A stretch of 64,000 nt of DNA from Pseudomonas asiatica (lineage in GTDB: Bacteria > Pseudomonadota > Gammaproteobacteria > Pseudomonadales > Pseudomonadaceae): positions 1,612,001-1,676,000 of the forward strand of contig NZ_BLJF01000001.1 of the NCBI RefSeq assembly GCF_009932335.1, in the 5' to 3' direction. The position numbers and the translations under genes are program-made. Positions 1 through 8,413 of the stretch are shown piece by piece (positions within the stretch are counted from its first letter, which is position 1; the number at the start of each line of letters is the position of its first letter). Below the pieces are notes generated by a model. The model made no database searches. It was not told where the DNA came from and worked only from the letters and a program-made list of their open reading frames with translations.

Positions 1-318
1 GTCACGCGCCCCCACGAGCGGCGCACGCTGTACCTCGAGTCGGGCATCACCGATGTGCTGGCTTCGCCCACCATCGGCGGCGCGTTCTCCATGCTCGACA
101 GCCATCTCGAGCCAGGCGCCAGCAGTGGCGAGCTGTACCTGACCGACCGTTCCGAGCAAGGCTGTTTCGTGCTCGAAGGCGAACTCACGGTCTGGCTGGA
201 CCACGGCGACGCCGTGACCCTGCAGGCCAACGACTGCTTCCAGCTGCACCCCCACGCGCAGTTCCGTTACGCCAACCTGACGGAAAAAGCCACCCGCGTG
301 CTCTGGGTCTTCAACTGA
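1..318 (+). CDS. XRE-cupin transcriptional regulator, C-terminal part (truncated by window start)
   Basis: The reading frame is open from the first base and ends with TGA at 316-318, so the N-terminal helix-turn-helix half lies outside the window. The visible 105 residues form a small cupin (RmlC-like barrel) typical of XRE-cupin regulators such as PuuR. They are nearly identical to the C-terminal half of the complete regulator at 4207-4761, sharing TRPHERRTL, ITDVLASPTI and FSMLDSHLEPGASSGE. It sits 27 bp upstream of the gamma-glutamyl ligase gene, so it probably senses a polyamine or a gamma-glutamylated intermediate and controls the following operon. Family assignment is firm; the ligand is inferred. 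Confidence 0.85.
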   Translation, partial: VTRPHERRTLYLESGITDVLASPTIGGAFSMLDSHLEPGASSGELYLTDRSEQGCFVLEGELTVWLDHGDAVTLQANDCFQLHPHAQFRYANLTEKATRVLWVFN

Positions 319-345
319 ATTCGTTCACCTCACAAGGACAAGAAG

Positions 346-1692
346 ATGAGTGTCGTCTTTCCGGATCTGCTGACTGAAGTGCGCTCGTTCCGAGCGAAAC
401 ACCCAGAAATACGTTATGTCGACCTGATTGCGCTGGATATTCCCGGGCACTTCTACGGCAAGCGCTACCCCATGGACATGCTGGAAAAAGTCGCAGCCGG
501 CGCGCCGCTGAAGTTGCCGCAGAACTGCGTGCTGCTGGGCACCCAGGGTGGCCTCTATCCAATCGGTGACTACTGCTTCGCCGATGGCGACCCGGATGCC
601 GCCCGCCGCCTGGTGCCGGGTACCCTCAGGCCGGTGCGCTGGGAAAAGGAACCGATCGCGCAGATGCTCATCACCTCTGACGGCACCGCCAACCCCATCG
701 AGTTCGAGCCCCGTGAAGTGCTGGCCCGGGTGATCCAGCGCCTGGCCAGGCGCGGCATTCGCCCGGTGGTGGCCTTCGAGCTGGAGTTCTACCTGTTCGA
801 CCGCAAGCTCGATAACGGCCTGCCACAGTACCCACGCGACAAGGCGACCGACGACCACGACGACCAGCCGAACATGCACATCGAGCGGCTGTCGCGCTTT
901 GCACCGGTGCTGCACGAAATGGTCGATGGTGCCAACGAGCAAGGCGTGCCGGCGAACGTCATCACCGCGGAGCTGGGCCCAGGCCAGTTCGAGATCAACT
1001 TCTCGCACAGCGACGATGCCATGAGCGCGGCGGACTGGTCGGCGCTGTTCTGCCGCAGTACCCGCGGGATCGCGATGAAGCACGGCTACCGAGCCAGCTT
1101 CATGAGCAAGCCGTACCTGGATGCGCCGGGCAGCGGCATGCATGTGCACATCAGCCTGTACGACAACGCCGGCAACAACATCCTCGCCGGCGATGACCAG
1201 CGCAAGCTGCGCCATGCGGTGGCAGGGTGCCTGGAGCTGCTGCCGCACTGCATGCCGATCTTCGCCCCGAACCACAATGCCTACCGCCGTTACGGTGCCA
1301 TGGTCAACGCGGCGAGCAAGGCCAGCTGGGGTTTCGAAGATCGCGATGCGTGTATTCGCATCCCCGAGTCCGACCCCCGCAACCTGCGCATCGAACACCG
1401 CCTCGCTGGGGCCGATGCCAACCCGTACCTGGTGCTGGCGGCCATCCTGACCGGGATGGAGCATGGCCTGGAACGTGGCGTCGAGCCCATCGCCCCGCTG
1501 AACGACAACCGCCAGAGCGGCATCGAGTTCCCCAAGGATGCCTTCAGTGCCCTGGCCGCCATGCGTCACCACCCGGAGGTCAACGCGGGCCTGGGCAGTG
1601 AATTCGTGATGGTCTACTGCGAAAACAAATACCAGGAGCAACTGGACTTCATGCGCCACATCGATGCCCGCGAATACCGCTGGTTCCTGTAG
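346..1692 (+). CDS. spuB: Glutamine synthetase family protein, gamma-glutamylpolyamine synthetase type
   Basis: 448 residues, the usual length of type III/PuuA-like glutamine synthetases. The N-terminal beta-grasp domain is followed by the catalytic domain with the metal-binding stretch FELEFYLFD (about residues 144-152), ELGPGQFEINFSH, GSGMHVHISLYD and the ATP-loop-like RIEHRLAGADANPYL. By homology with PuuA and the Pseudomonas SpuB/PauA enzymes it ligates glutamate to putrescine or another polyamine using ATP, in the cytoplasm. Its neighbours (C26 amidohydrolase, SpuC transaminase) fit a gamma-glutamylation route of polyamine catabolism rather than nitrogen assimilation. The symbol follows the P. 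aeruginosa spuABC locus and is homology-based. ATG 346 is preceded by an AAGGA-type ribosome site at 332-336. Confidence 0.85.
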   Translation: MSVVFPDLLTEVRSFRAKHPEIRYVDLIALDIPGHFYGKRYPMDMLEKVAAGAPLKLPQNCVLLGTQGGLYPIGDYCFADGDPDAARRLVPGTLRPVRWEKEPIAQMLITSDGTANPIEFEPREVLARVIQRLARRGIRPVVAFELEFYLFDRKLDNGLPQYPRDKATDDHDDQPNMHIERLSRFAPVLHEMVDGANEQGVPANVITAELGPGQFEINFSHSDDAMSAADWSALFCRSTRGIAMKHGYRASFMSKPYLDAPGSGMHVHISLYDNAGNNILAGDDQRKLRHAVAGCLELLPHCMPIFAPNHNAYRRYGAMVNAASKASWGFEDRDACIRIPESDPRNLRIEHRLAGADANPYLVLAAILTGMEHGLERGVEPIAPLNDNRQSGIEFPKDAFSALAAMRHHPEVNAGLGSEFVMVYCENKYQEQLDFMRHIDAREYRWFL

Positions 1693-1776
1693 GTGCCGGG
1701 GTCGGGGCAGCGCCGCTGCACCCTGCCTTTCTACCGTTTCAATACAACGCGCAATATGGATTTGCCGGAGGAAGAT

Positions 1777-2550
1777 ATGCCACGTGTGCCCGTTATCGGC
1801 ATTACCGCATGCACCAGCATGATCGAGCTGCATGCAACCCAGACCATCAGCGAGAAGTACGCGCGCGCGGCGGCCAAGGCAGCGTGTGGGCTGCCCATCG
1901 TGATACCCAGCCTCGCAGACCTGATGGACAGCGCCGATATTCTCGACGTGGTGGATGGGCTGATCTTCACCGGTTCGCCGTCCAACATCGAACCGTTCCA
2001 CTACAACGGACCGGCCAGTGCAGCGGGCACCCATCACGATCCGCTGCGTGATGCCACCACACTGCCACTGATGCGTGCGGCCATCGCCGCCGGAGTGCCG
2101 GTGCTGGGCATCTGCCGTGGTTTCCAGGAAATGAACGTGGCGCTCGGTGGCACCTTGCACCAGAAAGTGCATGAGACCGGCATGTTCATGGACCACCGCG
2201 AAAGCAAGGGTGAGCCCATCGAAAAGCAATACGGCCCGCGTCACGCCCTGCATATAGAGCCCGGCGGCATGCTCGACCGCATGGGTTTGCCGGCGGTCAT
2301 CGATGTCAATTCCATCCACGGCCAGGGCATCGATGTACTGGCCCCCGGGCTGAGGGTGGAGGCGCTGGCGCCCGATGGCCTGGTGGAAGCTGTTTCGGTC
2401 GAGAACAGCAAAGGCTTTGCCCTGGCCGTGCAATGGCACCCCGAGTACCAGGTCATGGACAACCCGCATTACCTGACCATCTTCCAGTCCTTTGGCAAGG
2501 CCTGCCGGCATCGCTCGGTACTGCGCCAGATGCTGTTGAAGACCGCCTGA
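1777..2550 (+). CDS. spuA: Gamma-glutamyl-gamma-aminobutyrate hydrolase family (peptidase C26)
   Basis: 257 residues from ATG 1777, chosen because GGAGGAAG at 1767-1774 is an excellent ribosome site; the frame is open back to 1693 but the extra residues are not family-like. A class I glutamine-amidotransferase fold is shown by the nucleophile elbow VLGICRGFQEM, with the catalytic Cys near residue 115, and by the C-terminal QWHPEYQ motif. PuuD-type enzymes release glutamate from gamma-glutamyl-GABA or related products. It lies between the ligase and the transaminase genes and is probably cotranscribed with the ligase. The symbol follows P. aeruginosa spuA; the exact substrate is inferred. Confidence 0.85.
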   Translation: MPRVPVIGITACTSMIELHATQTISEKYARAAAKAACGLPIVIPSLADLMDSADILDVVDGLIFTGSPSNIEPFHYNGPASAAGTHHDPLRDATTLPLMRAAIAAGVPVLGICRGFQEMNVALGGTLHQKVHETGMFMDHRESKGEPIEKQYGPRHALHIEPGGMLDRMGLPAVIDVNSIHGQGIDVLAPGLRVEALAPDGLVEAVSVENSKGFALAVQWHPEYQVMDNPHYLTIFQSFGKACRHRSVLRQMLLKTA

Positions 2551-2619
2551 CAGCGATCTTTCCCAATTACAAAAAAGTACCTGCGCAGCACGGCTGCGCA
2601 ACTTGATGGAGTGAAGTCA

Positions 2620-3978
2620 ATGAGTGAGCAGAATTCGCAGACCCTTGCCTGGCAAGCCATGAGCCGCGACCACCACCTGGCCCCGTTCAGCGATGTTCGG
2701 CAGCTGGCCGAGAAAGGCCCGCGCATCATCACCTCGGCCAAAGGTGTGTACCTCTGGGACAGCGAGGGCCACAAGATTCTCGATGGCATGGCGGGCCTGT
2801 GGTGCGTGGCGGTGGGCTATGGGCGCGATGAGCTGGCCGACGTCGCCAGCCAGCAGATGAAGCAGCTGCCGTACTACAACCTGTTCTTCCAGACCGCGCA
2901 CCCGCCCGCACTGGAACTGGCCAAGGCGATCGCCGATGTGGCCCCGCAAGGCATGACTCACGTGTTCTTCACCGGCTCTGGCTCCGAAGGCAACGACACC
3001 GTGCTGCGCATGGTCCGCCATTACTGGGCGCTCAAGGGCCAGAAGAACAAGAAGGTCATCATCGGCCGCATCAACGGTTACCACGGCTCCACCGTGGCCG
3101 GCGCGGGCCTGGGCGGCATGAGCGGCATGCACCAGCAGGGCGGGCTGATCCCGGATATCGTGCATATCCCGCAGCCATACTGGTATGGCGAAGGCGGCGA
3201 CATGACCGAGGCCGACTTCGGCGTGTGGGCGGCCGAACAGCTGGAGAAAAAGATCCTCGAAGTTGGCGTGGACAACGTTGCCGCCTTCATCGCCGAACCG
3301 ATCCAGGGCGCTGGCGGGGTGATCATTCCACCGCAGACCTACTGGCCGAAGGTGAAGGAGATCCTGGCCAGGTACGACATCCTCTTCGTCGCTGACGAAG
3401 TGATCTGCGGCTTCGGCCGTACAGGCGAGTGGTTCGGTAGCGACTACTACGACCTCAAGCCCGACCTGATGACCATCGCCAAGGGCCTTACCTCCGGCTA
3501 TATCCCCATGGGCGGCGTGATCGTGCGAGATGAAGTGGCCAAAGTCATCAGCGAAGGCGGCGACTTCAATCACGGCTTCACCTATTCCGGCCACCCGGTG
3601 GCGGCTGCGGTCGGCCTTGAGAACCTGCGGATCCTGCGTGACGAAAAGATCATCGAGCAGGTGCACGACAAGACCGCGCCTTACCTGCAACAACGCCTGC
3701 GCGAGCTGGCTGACCACTCGCTGGTAGGCGAGGTACGCGGCCTGGGCATGCTCGGTGCGATCGAGCTGGTGAAGGACAAGGCCACCCGCGCGCGCTATGA
3801 AGGCAAAGGTGTCGGCATGATCTGTCGCCAGCACTGCTTCGACAACGGCCTGATCATGCGTGCCGTGGGCGACACCATGATCATCGCGCCGCCGCTGGTT
3901 ATCAGCATCGAGGAGATCGACGAACTGGTGGAGAAGGCCCGCAAGTGCCTGGACTTGACGTACGAGGCTGTTCGGTAA
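2620..3978 (+). CDS. spuC: Polyamine:pyruvate aminotransferase (class III, PLP-dependent)
   Basis: 452 residues from ATG 2620, with GGAG at 2608-2611 upstream. A class III omega-transaminase fold is clear: [14 protein letters not shown] near the N-terminus, [13 protein letters not shown] for the PLP phosphate loop, [16 protein letters not shown], the [13 protein letters not shown] acidic motif and the Schiff-base lysine in [15 protein letters not shown] (Lys288). It transfers the amino group of putrescine, cadaverine or spermidine to pyruvate, giving alanine and an aminoaldehyde. Length and motifs match P. putida SpuC closely. It is the third gene of the polyamine operon. Product aldehydes would need a dehydrogenase encoded elsewhere. 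Confidence 0.9.
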   Translation: MSEQNSQTLAWQAMSRDHHLAPFSDVRQLAEKGPRIITSAKGVYLWDSEGHKILDGMAGLWCVAVGYGRDELADVASQQMKQLPYYNLFFQTAHPPALELAKAIADVAPQGMTHVFFTGSGSEGNDTVLRMVRHYWALKGQKNKKVIIGRINGYHGSTVAGAGLGGMSGMHQQGGLIPDIVHIPQPYWYGEGGDMTEADFGVWAAEQLEKKILEVGVDNVAAFIAEPIQGAGGVIIPPQTYWPKVKEILARYDILFVADEVICGFGRTGEWFGSDYYDLKPDLMTIAKGLTSGYIPMGGVIVRDEVAKVISEGGDFNHGFTYSGHPVAAAVGLENLRILRDEKIIEQVHDKTAPYLQQRLRELADHSLVGEVRGLGMLGAIELVKDKATRARYEGKGVGMICRQHCFDNGLIMRAVGDTMIIAPPLVISIEEIDELVEKARKCLDLTYEAVR

Positions 3979-3980
3979 GG

Positions 3981-4098
3981 GGGGCTGCTGTGCAGCCCAT
4001 CGCCGGCAAGCCAGCTCCCACCTCGACCGCATCGACTTCAAGTGCTGCGCAGTACCTGTGGGAGCTGGCTTGCCGGCGATGGGCCGCAAGGCGGCCCC
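3981..4098 (+). repeat. REP pair (REPIN), CCGGCAAGCCAGCTCCCAC family
   Basis: Two inverted copies of a REP element face each other: GCCCATCGCCGGCAAGCCAG on the left and its reverse complement at the right, around a 40-base spacer. The same family recurs at 27611-27728. It fills the gap between spuC and the second XRE-cupin regulator and may act as a transcript 3' stabiliser. Confidence 0.85.
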
Positions 4099-4206
4099 GA
4101 ATTACACTGCCGGTTCCCGCAATTCCTTGAAGAATCTTGCTTTGTGAAATGAATCATGTACTTTTCAGGGCATCAATTTTTCCCATCCGAAAGTCGCGAT
4201 TCAACC

Positions 4207-4761
4207 ATGAAAGTGCACGAAGAGATCGAAGGCCTGGCCGTACTGATTCGCGACCTGCGCAAGTTCAAGGGCCTGACACTGGGCGAACTGGCGCAGCGCA
4301 TCGGCCGTTCGGTGGGCTTTCTGTCCCAGGTCGAACGGGGCGTATCCCGCCCAACCGTGGCCGACCTCACGGCTATCAGCGAAGAGCTCGGCGTCTCCAC
4401 GGCCTATTTCTACAAGCTGGACCAGCCCCGCGAGCTCGACTGGGTCACCCGCCCTCACGAGCGTCGTACCCTTCACCTGGCCGGTGGCATCACCGATGTG
4501 CTGGCATCCCCCACGATAACGGGCGCGTTCTCCATGCTCGACAGCCATCTGGAGCCGGGGGCCAGCAGTGGCGAGGAGTACCTGGACGACAGCTCGGAGC
4601 AGGGCTGCTTCGTGCTCGAAGGCGAACTGACCGTCTGGCTGGATGGCGGCGAGCCGGTAACGCTGCGCGCCAATGACAGTTTTCAGCTGCAACCCCACGC
4701 GAGCTTTCGTTACGCCAACCTGACAGACAAGCTCACCCGCGTGCTCTGGGTATTCAGCTGA
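4207..4761 (+). CDS. XRE-family regulator with C-terminal cupin domain
   Basis: 184 residues from ATG 4207 (MKVHEEIEGL). Residues about 12-66 form an XRE helix-turn-helix (LGELAQRIGRSVGFLSQVER, TVADLTAISEELGV); residues about 110-182 form a cupin barrel. It is a close paralogue of the truncated gene at 1-318, so two copies flank the polyamine operon, one on each side. Such PuuR-like repressors respond to polyamines or their derivatives. The ATG is preceded by an AT-rich stretch (4130-4200) that could hold its promoter; no convincing Shine-Dalgarno was seen. Regulation of the adjacent spu-type operon is inferred from position. Confidence 0.88.
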   Translation: MKVHEEIEGLAVLIRDLRKFKGLTLGELAQRIGRSVGFLSQVERGVSRPTVADLTAISEELGVSTAYFYKLDQPRELDWVTRPHERRTLHLAGGITDVLASPTITGAFSMLDSHLEPGASSGEEYLDDSSEQGCFVLEGELTVWLDGGEPVTLRANDSFQLQPHASFRYANLTDKLTRVLWVFS

Positions 4762-4787
4762 GAGGGGAATCCAGGCTGGCTCTGGAG

Positions 4788-5558
4788 TCACCAGGCAATC
4801 GGTGTCCCGTCCCACGCCCAGAATGTACCGCTCTGTTCTGGGCCGTGTCGGCTCACCAGCGCTAGAATGCATGTCGCTGCAAACGCCGGCGAGAACAGTT
4901 TTCCTGGCGCCACATTGCCCTGAAAGGGTTGGGAAAGGCGGGTGTCGGTGGTCCCGGGATGCAGCAACAGTACCGTGGAAGCGGGGTTCAGTCGCTTGAG
5001 CTCGATGCTCGCGGTACGCATAAGCTGGTTGAGCGCGGCCTTGCTGGCGCGATAGCTGTACCACCCGCCAAGATGATTGTCGCTGATCGACCCGACCCGC
5101 GCCGACAGCGCCACATAGGTCATCGGTTGCTGTCGCAACAAGGGCAGCAAGTGCCTGAGCAGCAGGACAGGGGCGAAACAGTTGGTCGTGAAGCTGGCCA
5201 GCAGCCCCGCCATATCCACCTGTATCAGCGCTTTTTCGGCCCGTGCGGGTGGCGCTTGCAGCACGCCAAGCGTGCAAAATACCAGGTTCAAGTGGTTGCA
5301 GCAGGCTCCCACCCGCGCCGCCAGTGTTTGCAGCGCCACTTCGGAACACGCGTCGCAGTCGATGCGAACCAACTGTCGTGGGTGCTCGGCGAACAAAGCA
5401 TCCAGCGCAGGGCTGCTGGTGGCATGTCGCGAGACGGCAAACACCCGTCCGATGTCGTCGCGCGCCAGCAGTTGTGTGCACAGTGCAAGGCCGATCCCCT
5501 GGCTGGCTCCGCAGACCAGCACGTTGGCGGGGGTATGAAGGTCATTGATAAGGCTCAC
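4788..5558 (-). CDS. SDR family NAD(P)-dependent oxidoreductase
   Basis: 256 residues. The Rossmann glycine motif VCGASQGIGLAL lies near residue 15, and the catalytic YxxxK motif is present as SYRASKAALN near residue 170, preceded by VALSARVGS. This is a classical short-chain dehydrogenase of the CsgA/sepiapterin-reductase-like subset. The gene is divergent from the chalcone-isomerase-like gene across a region with three TGTACA boxes (5647-5691), which suggests membership in the light-responsive regulon. The substrate is unknown. Confidence 0.85.
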   Translation of the reverse strand: MSLINDLHTPANVLVCGASQGIGLALCTQLLARDDIGRVFAVSRHATSSPALDALFAEHPRQLVRIDCDACSEVALQTLAARVGACCNHLNLVFCTLGVLQAPPARAEKALIQVDMAGLLASFTTNCFAPVLLLRHLLPLLRQQPMTYVALSARVGSISDNHLGGWYSYRASKAALNQLMRTASIELKRLNPASTVLLLHPGTTDTRLSQPFQGNVAPGKLFSPAFAATCILALVSRHGPEQSGTFWAWDGTPIAW

Positions 5559-5646
5559 TGAACTGCCTCCTTTGCCGGCCCCGACGCAGGTATGCCACTG
5601 TCACTGGCTCTGCCGAAACAAGGCCCTGAGACCCGCAAGTAAAAGT

Positions 5647-5691
5647 TGTACAACCTCATAAAAAACTGTACATAGTTTCTAATATTGTACA
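5647..5691. promoter_or_regulatory. Three TGTACA boxes in a divergent promoter (candidate LitR/PplR sites)
   Basis: TGTACA occurs at 5647-5652, 5667-5672 and 5686-5691, separated by 14 and 13 bases. The published P. putida PplR operator is T(G/A)TACA-N12-TGTA(C/T)A, so half-sites match exactly but spacing is one or two bases longer. It lies between the SDR (minus strand) and the chalcone-isomerase-like/photolyase operon (plus strand). Binding by the MerR regulator encoded at 13585 is inferred. Confidence 0.6.
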
Positions 5692-5716
5692 GGTATTTCA
5701 CGTGCTCGAGGTCAGT

Positions 5717-6238
5717 ATGGGGCACACGACTCGTTGGGCCTGGCTTTGCCTGCTATTGACTGCCCTATCGGAGGCGGCGGACTGGCGAGCGGAGCTGCCG
5801 GCAGCGCAACGGCTGGGCGTCGGTGAGTTCAGCTGGTTTGGCTTGCGCCTTTATACCGCACAGCTCTGGGCAGCAGGTCCGGTCCAGGACTGGAACCGGC
5901 CTTTTGCCCTTGAGCTGGCCTATCACCGAAGCCTGTCCAGGGACACGCTGGTACAGGCCAGCCTCGAGGAAATGTACCGCCTGGCACCTGAAAACGTGAC
6001 GCCGCAGCGGCGCGCGGCGTGGTCCCAGGCCATGCAGCAGGCGTTTGTGGATGTACGGCCAGGCATGCGCATCACCGGCTTGTACATGCCGGGGCAGGGC
6101 TGCCGCTTCTACGTCGATGGCAAACTCAGCCGGGCGGTCGCCGACCCCGTTTTTGCACGGGCGTTCTTCGCCATCTGGCTCGATCCGCGGGCCAGGGATC
6201 AACAACTGCGTCAGCGTCTGCTGGGGGGCATGCCATGA
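5717..6238 (+). CDS. Chalcone isomerase-like protein, exported
   Basis: 173 residues from ATG 5717; GTG 5702 would add five residues. The N-terminus (RWAWLCLLLTALSEAADWR) is a probable signal peptide. The rest resembles the bacterial chalcone-isomerase-like family: a short beta-rich protein with GLRLYTAQLWA, FALELAYHRSLSRDTLVQAS and a terminal ARAFFAIWLDPRARD segment. Bacterial members are of unknown function and are often found beside photolyase and cyclopropane-synthase genes. It heads the plus-strand transcript that continues into the photolyase, the gap being 43 bp. A 14-codon ORF (6235-6279) overlaps its stop codon. The biochemical role is not known. Confidence 0.7.
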   Translation: MGHTTRWAWLCLLLTALSEAADWRAELPAAQRLGVGEFSWFGLRLYTAQLWAAGPVQDWNRPFALELAYHRSLSRDTLVQASLEEMYRLAPENVTPQRRAAWSQAMQQAFVDVRPGMRITGLYMPGQGCRFYVDGKLSRAVADPVFARAFFAIWLDPRARDQQLRQRLLGGMP

Positions 6239-6281
6239 ATCTGCATAGCGGTAACGCTGACCAGCCTGGGGTAGCCTGAAG

Positions 6282-7808
6282 ATGCGCCTGGGTCTGGTAC
6301 TGGGTGACCAGCTGTCCTTCGACCTGGCAAGCCTCAACGCCCTCGATCCTGCCCGCGATGCTGTGCTGATGGCGGAAGTGGAAGGGGAGGCCAGGTACGT
6401 GCCGCATCATCCGCTGAAGATCGTCCTGATCTTCAGCGCCATGCGGCACTTCGCACTGGCACTGCGCGAGCGCGGTTGGCAGGTGCATTATGTGCAACTC
6501 GATGATGACGGCAACAGCGGAACCATCGTTGGCGAGTTGCGGCGCTGGCAGCAGGCCCTGGGAGCCACGCATATTCACCTGACCGAGTGCGGAGAGTGGC
6601 GCCTGGAGCAGGCGTTGCGCGATGCCGCACTGCCGCTTGTGTGGCATCGCGACACGCGGTTTCTATGCTCTCGCGAAGCTTTCGCGCGCTGGGCCCGGGA
6701 GCGCGGCCAACTGCGCATGGAGCACTTCTACCGTGGCATGCGCAAGCGCACCGGCCTGCTGCTGGAGCCTGACGGCAGCCCGGCAGGTGGAACCTGGAAT
6801 CTCGATGGCGACAACCGCAAGGCCTTGCCTCGCCAGCTACGTGGCCCCTTCGCCGCACATTTCGCACAGGACGACATCACAGTTGCAGTAATAGCTCTGG
6901 TACGGCAACGCTTCAGCGACCACTACGGAGCCATCGACGGTTTCGACTACCCGGTGACCCATGCCGAGGCACAGCAGCTCTGGCAACACTTTCTGGATTT
7001 CGGCCTGGCGGCTTTCGGTGACTACCAGGATGCGATGGCCGAGGGCGAGCCGTACCTGTTCCATGCGCGCATCAGTGCAGCACTCAACATCGGGCTTCTT
7101 GATGTGCGTTTTCTATGCGACGGGGTCGACAAGGCCTGGCGCGAGGGGCGAGTACCGCTCAATGCAGCAGAGGGCTTCATCCGCCAGCTGATCGGCTGGC
7201 GTGAGTATGTACGCGGCATCTATTGGCTGCGCATGCCGGAGTATGCTGCGCTCAATTACCTGGGTAACGAGCGAGCGTTGCCGGAATTCTACTGGACCGG
7301 TCGCACCCGCATGCGCTGCATGGAGCAGGCCATCGGGCAGACCCTTCGCTTGGGTTACGCTCACCATATCCAGCGCCTGATGGTCACCGGCAACTTCGCC
7401 TTGTTGGCCGGTATCGCGCCCACCGCAATCTGTGAGTGGTACCTGGCTGTCTACATGGACGCCTTCGACTGGGTCGAACTGCCCAACACGCTTGGTATGG
7501 TGATGTACGCCGACGGCGGCTACCTGGGCTCCAAGCCTTACTGCGCCAGCGGTCGCTACATCCAGCGCATGTCCGATCATTGCAAGGCCTGCAGTTACAG
7601 GGTTGACCAGGTGGCCGAGGAGGACGCCTGCCCGTTCAATGCCCTGTACTGGCATTTTCTCATCCGTCATCGCCACCTGCTTTCGGCCAACCCGCGTCTG
7701 GCGCTGGTCTATCGAAACCTCGATGGCATGTCGGCTGACCGTCGCGATGCCATCTGGCAGCGTGGCCAGTCACTTTTGGCGCGACTCGATGCGGTGCAGC
7801 CGATATGA
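6282..7808 (+). CDS. Cryptochrome/photolyase family protein (FeS-type, PhrB/CryB-like)
   Basis: 508 residues. The N-terminal Rossmann domain ([29 protein letters not shown]) and the alpha-helical FAD domain ([32 protein letters not shown]) match the deoxyribodipyrimidine-photolyase-related group. The C-terminal region contains [20 protein letters not shown] and [12 protein letters not shown], giving the cysteines that bind a [4Fe-4S] cluster in bacterial (6-4) photolyases. The likely role is blue-light-driven DNA repair or photosensing. The stop codon overlaps the start of the DUF2256 gene (ATGA, 7805-7808). The upstream TGTACA boxes suggest light induction. Repair of (6-4) photoproducts versus signalling cannot be decided from sequence. 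Confidence 0.9.
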   Translation: MRLGLVLGDQLSFDLASLNALDPARDAVLMAEVEGEARYVPHHPLKIVLIFSAMRHFALALRERGWQVHYVQLDDDGNSGTIVGELRRWQQALGATHIHLTECGEWRLEQALRDAALPLVWHRDTRFLCSREAFARWARERGQLRMEHFYRGMRKRTGLLLEPDGSPAGGTWNLDGDNRKALPRQLRGPFAAHFAQDDITVAVIALVRQRFSDHYGAIDGFDYPVTHAEAQQLWQHFLDFGLAAFGDYQDAMAEGEPYLFHARISAALNIGLLDVRFLCDGVDKAWREGRVPLNAAEGFIRQLIGWREYVRGIYWLRMPEYAALNYLGNERALPEFYWTGRTRMRCMEQAIGQTLRLGYAHHIQRLMVTGNFALLAGIAPTAICEWYLAVYMDAFDWVELPNTLGMVMYADGGYLGSKPYCASGRYIQRMSDHCKACSYRVDQVAEEDACPFNALYWHFLIRHRHLLSANPRLALVYRNLDGMSADRRDAIWQRGQSLLARLDAVQPI

Positions 7809-7987
7809 AAAAGGGTCTTTTGCCCAGCAAGGTCTGCGTGGTGTGTGGGCGGCCGTTCAACTGGCGCAAGCGCTGGTCACGTTGCTGGGAGCAGGTGCGC
7901 TACTGCTCCGAACGATGCCGCAGGTCAGCACCGCACCGCAAGGCGCACGAGCAGGGGGAGGGTAACGGCCCATATCGGCATCAGTAA
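7805..7987 (+). CDS. DUF2256 zinc-ribbon-like small protein
   Basis: 60 residues starting in a four-base ATGA overlap with the photolyase stop. It has four cysteines in a CxxC...CSxxC pattern ([26 protein letters not shown]), as in DUF2256. This family is habitually encoded next to photolyase/cryptochrome genes and probably binds zinc. The last 63 bases overlap, tail to tail, the DUF2878 gene on the other strand. The function is unknown; a photolyase accessory role is inferred from coupling. Confidence 0.85.
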   Translation: MKKGLLPSKVCVVCGRPFNWRKRWSRCWEQVRYCSERCRRSAPHRKAHEQGEGNGPYRHQ

Positions 7988-8413
7988 CAGGCCGGTTACC
8001 GGTGCGCCCATGGGCAAGTCGACATTTGCCAGCCCCGCTCCGCCTATATAGGCCAGCGGGCCGCCAACTGCACCTAGCAGTGCACCGAGCTGCCAGTGCC
8101 TGTCGGCCCATGCCAGGCTGTGGCGCATGCCGCTGGCCAGTACCAGCCACAGCAGCGCAAGCCACAGCGGCAATGGCCAGGTGTCGAAGCTGAACACGCC
8201 CAGCGCGCCCAGCACGCTATCCAGCACACACCCGAGCGGCGTTACCAGCAACAGCGCCTTGACCTCTGCGTGGACGGCCGGGCACAGGCTCAGATGCACG
8301 GCCAGGCCAGCAATCACCAGCATCGACAGGAAGGGTTTTTCGGCCCCCAGTATGCATAGCCACCAGCCAGCCTGTAGCCACAAGGCATTGGCGAGCAGCC
8401 AGCCACGGCTCAT
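7925..8413 (-). CDS. DUF2878 inner-membrane protein
   Basis: 162 residues from ATG 8413, which overlaps the stop codon of the upstream methyltransferase gene (TGATG), implying translational coupling. It is hydrophobic, with about five membrane segments ([61 protein letters not shown]). It matches the DUF2878 pattern, a family found with DUF1365/FAD/Cfa-like gene clusters. It is the last gene of a six-gene minus-strand operon, and its 3' end overlaps the DUF2256 gene by 63 bp. The role is unknown; the context points to membrane lipid modification. Confidence 0.85.
   Translation of the reverse strand: MSRGWLLANALWLQAGWWLCILGAEKPFLSMLVIAGLAVHLSLCPAVHAEVKALLLVTPLGCVLDSVLGALGVFSFDTWPLPLWLALLWLVLASGMRHSLAWADRHWQLGALLGAVGGPLAYIGGAGLANVDLPMGAPVTGLLLMPIWAVTLPLLVRLAVRC

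Noticed and set aside
325..2601. Long minus-strand open frame (758 codons) over the polyamine genes
   Set aside because: It is the antisense shadow of GC-rich coding sequence; translation is rich in His/Arg/Gln without domain motifs, while both plus-strand genes have full family motifs.
2617..4089. 490-codon minus-strand frame opposite spuC
   Set aside because: Composition is His/Asp/Val-rich antisense without motifs, and it runs through the REP pair.
6235..6279. 14-codon ORF between the chalcone-isomerase-like gene and the photolyase
   Set aside because: It overlaps a stop codon (ATGA) and could couple translation, but there is no sign of conservation or regulation; left out of the gene list.
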